Both the position numbers and the translations under genes were made by a program. Shown here one piece after another: positions 22,842-35,700 of a stretch of 64,000 bases of DNA. The stretch's first letter is position 1, and every line of letters starts with the position of its first letter. The notes below the pieces were generated by a model. That model saw nothing but the letters and a program-made list of their open reading frames with translations, had not been told where the DNA came from and searched no databases. The DNA is from Lindgomyces ingoldianus (lineage: Eukaryota; Ascomycota; Dothideomycetes; Pleosporales; Lindgomycetaceae), in NCBI RefSeq assembly GCF_010093535.1, contig NW_022985165.1, positions 2,112,769 through 2,176,768 of the forward strand. Reading direction: 5' to 3'.

Positions 22842-23429
22842 CATAGTCTTTTCTCTCTAGCAGTGTTCTTACTGCCTTATTTAAACTGCTGCAAGTATTA
22901 GAAGTTCTTTATATCCTATAGGTTTTCTATAGCTGTAGCTGTTATTCTATTCCTTTGTTTTATTAACTATGCCTTGTTTATTATACTAGCTCTGTTGCAA
23001 ACGTGCTGCTTCTTGTAATAAGGTAGGCGCCCCGCCTGCCAAGCTAATACTATACAACTTTCCCTACTGTACTAAAGGTACGCACGAGAATACTTAAGCT
23101 AAGTATTCTCGCATAGTATAATATATATATAGATAATGCTAGAGCTAGCACTAGCACTAGTGGTTGTCTCTAGTCTAGCCTAAACCTCTATAAGCGAGAG
23201 AAGGCCACGTAGTTAACTGTGCCTACCTTGTTACACTTCTTGTCTTAGTTCTCTTTGCTGTACTAAAATGCAACTATGTAGTTCTTATTGTTCCTCTTGT
23301 TCTAATTATGTAATGTCCTTGTTGTTAGACAACTATATAGAGTGTGTATAAAAGAGAAGCTATTATAACGCTTTTGTTTCTAACTAGGCCTAGAAAAGGT
23401 TAGAGCGCAACTGTATAAAAGTGTTAAAG
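22842..23429 (-). mobile_element. Fragment of gypsy-A interior attached to the A3 LTR
   Basis: The first 60 bases after the LTR (CTCTCTAGCAGTGTTCTTAC and following) line up with the sequence next to the A2 LTR (25879 onward) and, in reverse, with the 3' interior end of A1 (55640-55716). Further similarity (CTTTTGTTTCTAAC) appears near 23370. It is therefore the 3' interior end of a minus-strand A-family element, cut at 23430 where the LTR of A2 begins. No coding capacity is visible. Confidence 0.55.
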
Positions 23430-23880
23430 TGTTATAATCCTTGCTTCGGGAAGCACTCGGGTCAATGTTGTTCCTGGGGTGTAGGGTGGAGACTAGGGGC
23501 CGACGGTAGGGTGTACAGTCCTACGTAATAGCTAATAGGCTAATGGAGTAAGGTAGGGTGACTAGATTGTGGTTTGTCCCTATAGCAGCAGTATAGTAGC
23601 TAGGTTAAACAGTCCTGTTAGACAGAATTAGAGGTATATATGTTGCAAGATATATAAATAGTATTATAGCTCTTTAAAAAGCTAGGATACTACTTAGTCT
23701 ATGTAAAAAATAAACTAAACATTAAACACACTTTTTAAAAGTTATTTAAAGTTAGAACTATATACATATCTAAGGGCGCTAAGAATAAGTTACTTAAGTT
23801 TAAATAAGCTTACTATATAGTAAGCTTGTCTAACTTACTTAGACTTGTTTTGTTCTCTTAGCCTTTCTTCCTACTAGATA

Positions 23881-25738
23881 ACATGGAACACAAGCGAGTT
23901 AGTAACATAAGCAAGTTAGTAGCCTTACTAACTTTCTCTACCTTTAAAACAACGCAACTTAACAACACATTAAAATACTATAAAAATGTAGGTATTTAAG
24001 ATAAAGTAGCGTCTACAGTATTCTTTTTACATGTGTAAGAATTATAACTAGGCTCCCTGCAGTAACTACAGCGCGCAAGAGCCTGTTAACTTTGCCCTAA
24101 TGCTAATGCATCCTGCTGCCTACTCTGCTCTACTAGCTGCTACGCGTCTCTTTAAGCAACTATATCTGCACCTTCTTTAATTATTATATCTTTATGCCTT
24201 TAGATTTACCTTTTTTTACGCGCTTTTTACTTTGTTGCAGCCTTATTAGCTTTCTAAAGGGTAGAGACCTAATTACGCAGTAGTAGAGCTAAATGCATTA
24301 CTATTCTAGCGCCTTTAGTAAAACAATTTAGCAACTAAAGTATCTATATAGAGGATAAGTTTTAATGCTGTTAAATTCTTATATAGAGTAGAGTTAACTG
24401 CGCCTTAAGTTTACATATGTTACTTAGTGTTTACAACACCTAGAGAGCCTCTAGTTAGGGTAGTAGTAGTAGTAGGGGCGTACAAACAACTACATTAAGC
24501 TTTAATAGTACTACTTCTAGCGCAAGCAGGACTAGCACTGCACTTCTAAAACTTGCGCAAATATTCTCTAGTGTAAAGGCCTTCTTAAAAGCTGCTTTAA
24601 AGAAAGGCAGGAATTTAAGCTTAGTAATATGCTTTATGTAGCAGCAGACTAAGCTATTAATCTTATCCTTATACACACACTTTAATAGTAAGAAGCAGCT
24701 AACATTAAGCAGCTAGAGAAGATATAATAAATGTAAAGGCATATAGAGCGTATAGATATTGTTCTTTCTGCAGAGGTCTTTAAACACAGCTAAGTAATAG
24801 CTTATATAACTATCTAGGACTAGAAGTTAGCGCGCGCCTACTATTTTATTTTTAGTATACTTAATAAAGTGCTTTAGCTAGGCAACTCTAAAATTATTGT
24901 TAGTCTATCTATTTTTACTTACACTAATCTTCTAGTTGCCTAGGATATCCTAATCCTTATACTAGGCAGATAGGTAGTACTAGGCCTTAAAAATAATGTA
25001 TAGTAGAATAGCCTACCCTGTAGCATTAATTCCTTAAATAACTGTAACCTACTTATAATTACCTAGTTGTACTACTTTAGGCTAATAATATCTCTTTAAG
25101 CTAGTAACAACTATTTAAGACATTATCTAGCCTATTATAAAGCTAGCTTTATTAAAGTTAAAGGTATCCTTATCTAAGATCTTATAGGTAGCCTGCGTAC
25201 GCTGTACAAGTTTAAACTAGGTCTGTATTATCCTAGGATCCTTGCATAGAGCTTACTGCTAGTTATATAGTTAATTAAAACACATAGTAAGGCTATCTAT
25301 ACACTTAATAAAGTTTAGCAGCTAGTTCTTTTCTACTAGCTAAGCACTGCGTGCAGTGAGCAGATTGTTAGCTATAATTTGCACAGTGTTTAGGCTAGGC
25401 AAGAATTCTTATAAATTAAGGTTAAGTATATATCTAATAATTAACTTCTTTTCTAGCTTAGTAAGCTTTTTTAAGTTAGGCTAGTAATTACATTATGCAG
25501 GTTAACTAGCGCGTTAGTTATTTAAAGTTAATTAAAGCACATTAAACATAGCTGCAGCATAATTTACACTTTTAATTTATGCGCGATTAAGAGCTTAAAT
25601 AGTAAGAACAATACCTACTTTATTTAAACATAATTAAAAAGTAGTTAGTTAAGCTATAGTAGTTAATAGTTAACGCGTTGCGCAAAGTTAGTAAGGCTAC
25701 TAACTTGCTTATGTTACTAACTCGCTTGTGTTCCATGT
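23881..25738 (-). mobile_element. Fot1/Pogo-type DNA transposon (Tc1/mariner superfamily), copy F1, decayed
   Basis: The 1858-bp unit is bounded by inverted repeats of at least 50 bp (ACATGGAACACAAGCGAGTT on the left, its complement at 25719-25738) and flanked by TA on both sides (23879-23880, 25739-25740). This is the length and target of Fot1 and Pot2. The transposase reads on the minus strand. The clearest piece, 24676-24455, has HITKLKFLPFFKAAFKKAFT then ENICASFR, the conserved C-terminal block of Pogo/Fot1 transposases. A basic tail (KKRVKKGKSKG) follows near 24240-24200. The DDE core cannot be read through the stops, so it cannot be active. Confidence 0.82.
24455..24676 (-). pseudogene. 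Readable C-terminal fragment of the F1 Pogo-like transposase
   Basis: A 73-codon open stretch in an otherwise stop-filled transposase. ITKLKFLPFFKAAFKKAFTL and ENICASFRSAVLV followed by LEVVLLKLNVVVCTP match the usual FKAAF..AFT..NI..SFRGAGLVP...V..KL.V..RTP pattern. Replacements such as the lost Gly in SFRGA fit G-to-A change. It is a relic, not an independent gene. Confidence 0.7.
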
Positions 25739-25959
25739 TAATGCATTTTTCTATAATCCTAGGCAGCTACGCTGCCTCTATGTCTTCTAATTAGTTAGTA
25801 AATAAGGCCTGCTCTAACCTAGCTAGATTATAGAGCACTTTAAGTAGAGTTATATTAGTCTAACTATAGACTGTAACACGCTGCCTCCCCTCTCTAGCAG
25901 CATCCTTACTGCTCTGCTTACATAACTATGTTAGTAAAAGTTTATTTATAAAGTAGGTG

Positions 25960-26277
25960 TGTCACAATTGTGCACGAGTAAGGTTATAGAGCTTCACGGA
26001 GGTCTAGTTTAATTACTACGTGAGGTATTATAGTAGGTACAAGACGTTGTGTGAGAAATAGAAAGGTTTAAAAGAAAATTAGCAATTAAATACTTAGCTT
26101 AGAAGTCTAAGCACTTTAGGTATAAATTAAGCCTATTCTAGGTTTAGTTAGTGTTAAGGCAGTTTATACTTAAGTTTATGTCTATGTTATGTTATATTTA
26201 TGTTAGACATGCACTAATAATACTCTAGTACGCGTTTAATACAGTTATGTCTAGGATCTAGAGAGAATACTGTAACA
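25960..26277 (-). repeat. Left LTR (3' LTR on the minus strand) of gypsy-B copy 1
   Basis: 318 bp. The outer end (TGTCACAATTGTGCACGAG) keeps its C and G residues. The inner end reads AGAGAATACTGTAACA instead of GGGGAGGATACCGTGACA seen in the partner LTR at its outer end. Confidence 0.88.
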
Positions 26278-29200
26278 GTACCCTCTCTCTTATTAAGAAA
26301 AGAATTCTTTATATTAGTAGTTCTAGCATTAAGTTGTCTTTATTAGAGTATAGGTTTAGTTTAAATAAGTATTAAGTGTAGAATTAAGTTACTGCAAAGT
26401 TTTTTTATAAGGCTTCTACAAGTTCTTATAACAGTTTGTTATATCTAGTTTATTTTATAAAGTATTTATAAATATGTTTTTTTTTATTAAACTAGATCTA
26501 TTTAATATTTTCTATAACATATTTTAGTTTATTATTTATAATAATAGGTTTAAGTAGTAAGTTTAGCTATCTAGGTAGATAGTTAAATTTAAGGGCTACT
26601 TAGCGTAGTAATAATACATAGAACATAGAGTGTATCTTTATGCTGTTAGGTAGAATTAATTAGTAAGTATATAATAAAACTATATAAGCTACTATAAAAG
26701 GGCTAAGGTTCTTCTAATTAAGTTTTTTTAATTATTAGTTTATTTAAATATTTCTAGTGTCTAGCTAAACCTTCTTGCTAGCTGTATACATAGGGGTAAG
26801 AGTTTAAAATTAGTTTGTGTACTTTTATTAAAAAGCTTAAGCCTATGTAAGCTTTTTATAAACATATTTAGATATATTTTAGATTTTATTAATAAGTCTA
26901 TTTACATTTATTACTTATATAAATTAATAAGTTAGTTAGAGGGTATTTAAAAGTAGTTTAAATCTTATTTAAAAGTAGTATTTATAGTTTACTAAGAACA
27001 GGGATACTTATGTTAATTTAGATATTATGTTATTAGCTTTAAACTATGCTATAGCTAACTATTTTACCTAGTTATTTTACTAGTAGTTTGTGTACACTTA
27101 TAAGACTTATTCTATTATAGTGTTTATGTTCTTAGTCTAGCTGTTAGTCTCTAGGTAAAAAGCTATAAATAGATAAAAGATAATTTAGAGCTATTTATAG
27201 AGTTTGTCCTAGAAGGCTAAGACAAACTGTGTACCTCTATTTAATATAATTATGTTAGGCAAGCTATAGTAAACTTATATGTATTAGTAAAATAACTAGG
27301 CTATATTAGAGGCAGTTATAAAAGAACATAGTATTAAGTGTTAATACTTAGTTAAGTAATTAATAACTACTATAATATTTATATACTTTTTAGATAAAAG
27401 TAGGTTTATAATAAAATTAATTAATATATCTTTTTAAGCTTATTTAAAGATTAAGAGTAGTTTAAGCAGGCTATTATACCTTTTTTAAAAGGCTTTTGCT
27501 TTACAGTAAGTATAGTAACATAATACATATTAGTGTATAGTATAGAACATGCGGGGCTAGTAGTACTCTCTCTATAGTAGGTTAAGAGTCTTTCCTTTAC
27601 CTAGGTGTCCTTTAACAGGTAAGTTATGTATAATTTAAAGTAGTTTAATTTTTAGTTTATTAGAATTAAAAATTATAAGTTAGTTATAGTAATATAGCTT
27701 ACTATTTTAGTTTTTATAGTTAGCTAGTGTTACTTTCTTTAACTAACTAGCGCTATTTTAAAGTAAGTTTAAAGTTTTTTAGATAAATTTATTATTTAAA
27801 TACTTATTAGTAATAATTTAATTAATTATTTAATTTATTTTGTTTAGGTTAAGGTCTAAAAATAGCTTAAGTTAAAGTAAAGTTTAGTGTTAAGCCTTTT
27901 ATGCTTTTTCCTAAGTAGAGACGTTTTAGAATTGCCTTATAAAGGCATCTAGTTTCTCTCTGTTTTAACTAAAATAATAAGTAATCTTAAAATTAAAATA
28001 AAATAAGTATTTAGACTAATAAGCTTATTAATAGCTAAGTTATTTTATAGTTATAAAGTACTGTAAGTTTTTATAGTTAAATAGAACCTATATTAGATGC
28101 GCTGCACCTTCTAGTTTAGGTTGCTATTATTTAAAGTAGTGTACTATAGTAAGTAATTTTTTATTATAAATTTTATAATTACCTTCTACAGGACTTATTT
28201 TTTTTAAAAAATATGTAATAGGCCTAATAGTTCTGTCTAGCTTAGTCTAAAAGAGAACTTCTGCTACTACATAGTCTAAGGCATTAGCTTTTATAAGTAT
28301 TAGTAGTTTAAAGTTAAAGTAGTAGAGTATTAAGGCTTTAGTAAAAGCTTTCTTTAGCTAGTTAAAAAACTATTAGTAATTTAAGTTAAAGTTAAATTAA
28401 ATCTTTTTTTTAGTAAGTGTAATTATAAGGCTTACTTACTATAAAAAGTTATTAATAAATTATTAGTAAAAGTTAGTAAATTTTATAAAAGCTTAAACAT
28501 CTTTTATGTTCTTTAGGTATTGCTAATCTAGCATAGTCTAAACCTTAATAGGGTTTATTTAGATACTATTTATAAAGATTACATATTTTAAATATGTAAC
28601 CTTTAATTAGTAAAACTTATATTTATTTATGTTAAGTTATAAACCTACTTTTTCTATAGCCTTTAGCACTAGGCGTATATGCTGTTTATGCTCTAAAAGG
28701 CTATTACTATAGATTAAAATATTATTAATATACATAGTGCAGAACATGTCTAGGTAGGGTTAGAGCAAGTTATTTATAAAATGTTAAAAAGTACTAGGCG
28801 TGTTAGCTAAGCTAAAGAGCATTACTAAGTACTTAAATAGTTTATATTAGGTCTAAAACACTATTAGCTACTTATTACTCTTTACTATCTTTAGCTTATT
28901 AAAGGTAGTAATAATATCTAACTTTATAAAATACTTTACTTTACTTAGTTAGCTTAGGGTTTCCTATAAAAAAAAATTAAGTATTAGTTTTTAATAGTAA
29001 TAGTGTTTAGTCTTTAGTAGTTAATATAAAATTAAAGCCTACTTTTAGGTTTTTTTATAAATAGTATAAGTAACACTACTAGTAAAAAGCTAGCTTAAAT
29101 AAACCCTTTTTTTAAGTTCTTATTAAAGTATTTTTAGAGCACTTTTAATTTATTTAGTAACATTCTATATAGTAGCCTATAACTAGGTTATTTACTAGGC

Positions 29201-31305
29201 TTAAAGGTTATCTAGTAATTATATAGATGTTATATTAAAAGCTTATTAGACTTGTCTTAAAAAAAGATATATAATAAGTTGTAGTAGTCTTAAAAGACTA
29301 TTATCCTTAAGTTAGTGTGTTTTTAAGAAGCTAAAGCTTAGTCTATATTAGAAATTATAACTGCATAGATTTTATAATCTAGTTATTAAGCTAAAGTTAT
29401 AAATAGAGTAGGTTCTATGTAGCAGATGTCTATTTACTGTTTAAGTTCTAGTTTATGTTTAAATTAGGTAAGTAAAGATTTTTTAAAAGCTTTTTTTTTT
29501 TTAAGTTTAAGTAGTTATTAAATTATTTTACATAGCTTATTTTAGTAAAAGGCCTAGCTTATTAGCTTTACTTAAGTAGTTCTTTTTTAAGTTATTAAAA
29601 AGTAAGTTTAAAAACCTTTTATATTAAGTGCTACTTAAGTATTGTTTAGGTGTAAGTGTAAGTATATGTTTTAGTATTAAAAAGAGTTAAAGTTTAAAAC
29701 TTACTCTTAGTAATTAAAAGCAACTTTATGCTAATACAGCTATAGTTATTTTAAAATTAGGTTATAATATTTTATGTTTATTATATAGAGCTTAATCTAC
29801 TTTTTATAGTGTTAGTAAGTAATTATAATAGTTATAGTATAAAAAATAGAACTTTTTTTAAGTTGTTTTTTATTAAATCTAGTTAAGTAAATTATTTAAG
29901 TAAGTAGTGTTAATTAAAGATTTAGTTTATATGCTAGTTTTTTATTAATGTAACTTATACTATTTGCTTCTAAGTTAATAAGAGCTTATATTAAGGCTAA
30001 TATAGTTTTTTATTATAAACATATAAGAATATTAACTTAGTACTTTTAGTTATTAGTAAGGGACTTAGCTTATAAGTTAGTAGAGATCTAGTGTTAAATT
30101 AGTCCTAGAGGGCAACTTAGCCCTAGAACAAGCCTTTTTACAGGCTCCTACTACTATAGCTGCAGCTATGTTAAGAGTAGTAAAAAAGATTAAAGCTTAA
30201 ATATAAGTTAAAGCCCTTATAAAAATAAGATTAAAATAGTAAAAATTTTTAATAAGTACTAGCAGCACTACTTACATAGACTTAAAAAAGAGAAATAAAG
30301 TAGTTTTAAAAAATATAACTATACTTACTACACTTAAAGTATTAACTTTTTTTTTTATAATTTTTATACTTTTTAGAACTAACTAAAGCATAATTTAAAT
30401 TAATTTTTATTATATTAAAGTTCTTATTTATAACTGCGCTAGTTTAGAGGTGTATTAAAGCTTATACAGAGAGAAACTTTATGTTATTATTATAGGTAGT
30501 AATTAAGTTTACATACACATTAAGGTTGTTTAGAAGAGGTTCTTCTACTATAGCGCGTTGCAGTTTAGTTAAGAGGGAGTTATATAAGGCTATAATTAGA
30601 CTTATCTTATTTAGGCCTATATTAGATGCAAGTTAGTAAAATTTAGTAAAGTATAAAGTAAAGCTTTTTTTTATTTATTATAAAGTGTTTAAGTAACTTA
30701 AGGCTGTTAACTTTTTATTTAAGTCTTTATAAGTTACTTATAAGAACACTATAAATTAATTTAAGTTAATAATATTTTTATTTATTAGTAAGTTAATTAA
30801 GGCTGTTATATTATAGTTAAGTTAAAAGTAAGTGTATAGTAACTAAAAGTGTTTAAAGGGGAATTAGTCTATGTTTTCTTTAAGTTTGTATTAAAGCTTA
30901 CATAAAAAGAAAAGTAGGTCTTTTTATTTTCTATTAAATAGTAGAGAATTAGAGAGTTAGTTAAATTTTATTACTAAGTTAAAAAAGTTACAAGTTATAA
31001 GCAGTGTTAGGTAGAAAAAAGTTAAGCTATCTTTAGACTTCTAAGTAAGCTTTAAAGCTAGTAAGTTCTTAGTTCTTACTACTATAACAAAAGTTAAGGC
31101 AAAAATAGACTACTTAATAATATAAAGCTGTTTTTTAAAGTTCTTTTAAAAAGCTTTAAAGCTTACAACATAGTAGCTTTTTTATAAAGTAAGTGCTTTT
31201 TAAAAGGCTTTTTAGCTTACTTTAATAGCTTAGAGTTATGTAAGTACTAAGCTTATTAAATTAGATTTAGAGGCTATTCTTAGCTAAAGTTTTAACACAA
31301 CATAA

Positions 31306-31623
31306 TGTTATAATTATGCATAAGTAAGGTTATAAAGCTTTATAAAGGTCTAGTTTAATTACTACATAAAGTATTATAGTAAGTACAAGATATTATATAA
31401 GAAATAAAAAGGTTTAAAAAGAAATTAGTAATTAAATACTTAGCTTAAAAGTCTAAGTGCTTTAAGTATAAATTAAGCCTATTCTAGGTTTAGTTAGTAT
31501 TAAAGCAGTTTATGCTTAAGTTTATGTCTATGTTGTGTTGTGTTTATGTTAGACGTGCACTAATAATACTCTAGTACGCGTCTAATACAGTTATGTCTAG
31601 GATCTGGGGAGGATACCGTGACA
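31306..31623 (-). repeat. Right LTR (5' LTR on the minus strand) of gypsy-B copy 1
   Basis: 318 bp. The inner end is mutated (TGTTATAATTATGCATAAG) while the outer end is nearly clean (GGGGAGGATACCGTGACA), the mirror image of the left LTR. Confidence 0.88.
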
Positions 31624-31628
31624 AGGTG

Positions 31629-32208
31629 CTTACTTACTAGAAAGTGTTAGTAACATCTATTCTTTTTATACTAAATAGCTTGTTAGAAGTGTTTATTCTA
31701 TCTCTTTTATACTACTCTCTATTTTAATCTTTTTTATTAAATAAAGATAAGACTCTATAACACTTGCTAGTTATTAAAGTTGTTTTATATATTAACTTTA
31801 TCCTTAGATAAGTGCGTAGAGTGTGTAAAAAAAAAACTAGTGTAACACTTTTATTTCTAACACTACATAAAATTATCTAGAAAGAGAGAAAAAAAAGCTT
31901 TTTTAGTCTACTAAAGTAGTAAGAGTTTATAAGTAGAAGCTTGCAGATAAATGTTTACACTTAGTAGAGAAGCTTCTTAAAAAGGTAGTAAAAATAAAGA
32001 AGGTGTTAGAAAGAGAGTATTTTAAATAAAATTATATCTAAAAATTACTAGATCTGCTAGAAACTTGTTGCGTAAGGTACTTAAAGAAAGAGCTTTTCTT
32101 CTTAGATAAGATAGTAGCTTTTAAAGCAGTAGTAAAAAGTTAATTACTTTTTTAACCTTTTTTTATTAGTACTTGTCTTTAAAGGCTGCTGCTATTTAAT
32201 AATAACAT
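31629..32208 (-). mobile_element. Continuation of the gypsy A2 interior between two insertions
   Basis: After the AGGTG duplication of gypsy-B copy 1 the sequence continues in register with the reverse complement of A1 bases about 55.1-55.65 kb (for example ACACTTTTATTTCTAACACT). It ends with the AACAT target of element C at 32204-32208. It is non-coding 3' interior sequence rich in stops. Confidence 0.65.
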
Positions 32209-32466
32209 TGTTGAATAGGCTCCAACAGCTAGCTGCTTATAGTATAAGCACTTAAGTAGCAAGAGTAAGAGTGGTGTACAGTGTGCACAGCGTACAAGGT
32301 AGGTAAGGTAAGGGTAACATGTTTCTAGTTTTATTACTCTTATCTTTCCTCTGTATAAAAAAAAAGGGGGATATCTAAATATTTATGCATAGAGGTTTAC
32401 ACATAAGCATTATATAACATAGATATGTAGTCCTGCTTATACGTAATTACTTATATCTAGACTATA

Positions 32467-32784
32467 TGTCACGGTATCCTCCCCGGATCCTAGACATAAC
32501 TGTATTAGACGCGTACTAGAGTATTATTAGTGCACGTCTAACACAAACACAACATAATACAGACATAAACTTAAGCATAAACTGCCTTAACACTAACTAA
32601 ACCTAAAATAGGCTTAATTTATACTTAAAGCGCTTAGACTTCTAAGCTAAGTATTTAATTACTAATTTTCTTTTAAACTTTTTTATTTCTTACATAATGT
32701 CTTATACTTACTATAATACCTTATATAGTAATTAAACTAGACCTCTGTAAAGCTTTATAACCTTACTTATGCATAATTATAACA
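32467..32784 (+). repeat. 5' LTR of gypsy-B copy 2
   Basis: 318 bp, starting TGTCACGGTATCCTCCCCGG (outer end, clean) and ending GCATAATTATAACA (inner end, mutated relative to the partner's GCACAATCGTGACA). Confidence 0.88.
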
Positions 32785-35700
32785 TTATGTTGTGTTAAAA
32801 CTTTAGCTAAAAATAGCCTCTAAATCTAATTTAATAAGCTTAGTACTTATATAACTCTAAGCTATTAAAGTAAGCTAAAAAGCCTTTTAAAAAGCACTTA
32901 CTTTATAAAAAAGCTACTATATTATAAGCTTTAAAGCTTTTTAAAAAGACTTTAAAAAATAGCTTTATATTATTAAGTAGTCTATTTCTGCTTTAACTTT
33001 TATTATAGTAGTAGGAACTAAGAACTTACTAGCTTTAAAGCTTACTTAAAAGTCTAGAGATAGCTTAACTTTTTTCTACCTAACACTGCCTATAACTTAT
33101 AACTTTTTTAACTTAGTAATAAAATCTAACTAACTCTCTAATCCCTTACTATTTAATAGAAAATAAAAAGACTTACTTTTTTTTTTACATAAGCTCTAAT
33201 ATAAACTTAAAGAAAACATAGACTAATTTCTCTTTAAACACTTTTAGTTACTATATGCTTACTTTTAACTTAACTATAATATAATAGCCTTAATTAACTT
33301 ACTAATAAATAAAAATATTATTAACTTAAATTAATTTATAGTATTTCTATAAGTAACTTATAAAAACTTAAATAAAAAGTTAACAGCCTTAAGTTACTTA
33401 AACACTTTATAATAAAAAAAAAAGCTTTACTTTATACTTTATTAAGTTCTACTAACTTATATCTAATATAGGCCTAAATAAGATAGGTCTAATTATAGCC
33501 CTATATAACTCCCTTTTAACTAAACTATAACACGCTATAGTAGAAGAACCCCTTCTAAACAACCTTAATATGTATGTAAACCTAATTACTACCTATAATA
33601 ATAACATAAGGTTTCTTTTTATACAAGCCCTAATACACCTCTAAACTAGCGCAGTTGCAAATAAGAACCTTAACATAATAAAAATTAATTTAAATTATGC
33701 TTTAGTTAGTTCTAAAAAGTGTAAAAATTATAAAAAAAAAAGTTAATACTTTAAGTATAGTAAGCATAGTTATATTTTTTAAAATTACTTTATTCTCTTT
33801 TTTTAAGTCTACATAAGTAGCGCTGCTAGCACTTATTAAAGATCTTTACTATTTTAATTTTATTTTTATAAGGGCTTTAACTTATATTTAAGCTCTAATT
33901 TTTTTTACTACTCTTAACATAGCTACAGCTATAGTAGTAAGAGCTTATAAAAAGGCTTGTTTTAAGGCTAAGTTACTCTTTAGAACTAATTTAACACTAA
34001 ATCTCTACTAACTTATAGGCTAAGTCCTCTACTAATAACTAAAAGTACTAAGTTAATATTTCTATATATTTATAATAAAAAACTATATTAGCTTTAATAT
34101 AGGGTTTTATTAACTTAAAAGTAAATAGTATAGGTTATATTAATAAAAAACTAGCACATAAACTAAATTTTTAATTAACACTACTTACTTAAATAATTTA
34201 CTTAACTAGATTTAATAAAAAATAACTTAAAAAAAGTTTTATTTTTTATACTATAACTATTATAATTACTTACTAACACTATAAAGAGTAGATTAAGCTT
34301 TATATAATAAACATAGGATAGTATAACCTAATCTTAGAATAACTATAGCTATATTAGCATAAAGTTACTTTTAATTACTAAAAGTAAGTTCTAAACTTTA
34401 ACTTTTTTTAATGCTAAGACATATACTTACACTTACACCTAAATAACACCTAAGTAGCACTTAATATAGAAGGTCTCTAAACTTACTTTTTAATAACTTA
34501 AAAAAGAACTACTTAAGTAAAGCTAATAAGCTAGGCCTTTTACTAAAATAGGCTATATAAAATAATTTAATAACTACTTAAACTTAAAAAAAGAAAGCTT
34601 TTAAAAAATCTTTACTTACTTAATTTAAACATAAACTAGGACTTAAACAGTAGATAGACATCTGCTATATAAAACCTACTCTATTTATAACTCTAGCTTA
34701 ATAACTAGATTATAAAATCTACGCAGTTATAATTTCTAATATAGACTAAGCTTTAGCTCTTTAAAAATACACTAACTTAAAAATAATAGTCTCTTAAAAC
34801 TACTATAACTTATTACATGTTTTTTTTAAGATAAGTTTAATAAGCTTTTAATATAATATTTATATAATTACTAAATAACTTTTAAGCCTAGTAAATAACC
34901 TAATTATAGGCTACTATATAAGATGTTGCTAAATAAATTAAAAGTGCTTTAAAAATACTTTAATAAAAACTTAAAAAAAAGTTTATTTAAGCTAGCTTTT
35001 TACTAGTAGTGTTACCTATACTAATTATAAAGAAACTTAGAAGTAGGCTTTAATTTTATATTAACTACTAAAAACTAAACACTATTACTATTAAAAACTA
35101 ATACTTAATTTCTTTTTTACAGAAAACTTTAAGCTAACTAAGTAAAGTAAAGTATTTTATAAAGTTAAATATTATTACTGCTTTTAATAAGCTAAAAATA
35201 GTAAAGAGTAATAAGTAGCTAACAGCATTTTAGACCTAATATAGACTATTTAAGTACCTAGTAATGCTCTTTAGCTTAGCTAACACGCCTAGTACTTTTT
35301 AACATTTTATAAATAACTTGCTCTAACTCTACCTAGACATGTTCTGCACTATGTATATTAATAATATTTTAATCTACAGTAATAGCCTTTTAGAGCATAA
35401 ATAGCATGTACGCCTAGTGCTAAAGGCTATAGAAGAAGTAGGTCTATAACTTAACATAGATAAATGTAAGTTCTACTAATTAAAAGTTATGTATTTAAAA
35501 TATGTAATCTTTATAAATAGCATTTAAATAGACCCTATTAAGGTTTAGACTATGCTAGATTAGTAATACCTAAAGGACATAAAAAATGTTTAAGCTTTTA
35601 TAAAATTTACTAACTTTTACTAATAATTTATTAATAACTTTTTATAGTAAGTAAGCCCTATAATTATACTTACTAAGAAAAAGATTTAATTTAACTTTAA

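Larger units (their letters stand above)
23430..25878 (-). repeat. 3' LTR of gypsy A2, split by a Fot1-like transposon
   Basis: Bases 23430-23880 and 25741-25878 join to about 589 bp, matching the 590-bp LTRs of A1. The left end is TGTTATAATCC and the right end is GACTGTAACA, followed by the interior start CGCTGCCTCCCC, as expected for a minus-strand 3' LTR. The interruption is exactly the transposon at 23881-25738 plus one copy of its TA target. Confidence 0.82.
25960..31623 (-). mobile_element. Gypsy-B copy 1, full-length 5.66-kb Ty3/gypsy element (minus strand)
   Basis: Two 318-bp LTRs (25960-26277 and 31306-31623) in direct orientation flank the interior. Both start TGT and end ACA, and AGGTG is duplicated at 25955-25959 and 31624-31628. 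It sits inside the A2 interior, whose sequence continues on both sides. Minus-strand reading gives PYLDMFC then MYINNILIYSNS at about 28720-28760, the reverse-transcriptase F.VYLDDILIYS block with both Asp changed to Asn, as G-to-A change would do. A purine tract lies beside the 3' LTR near 26285-26310. Every frame is blocked by many stops. Confidence 0.88.
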
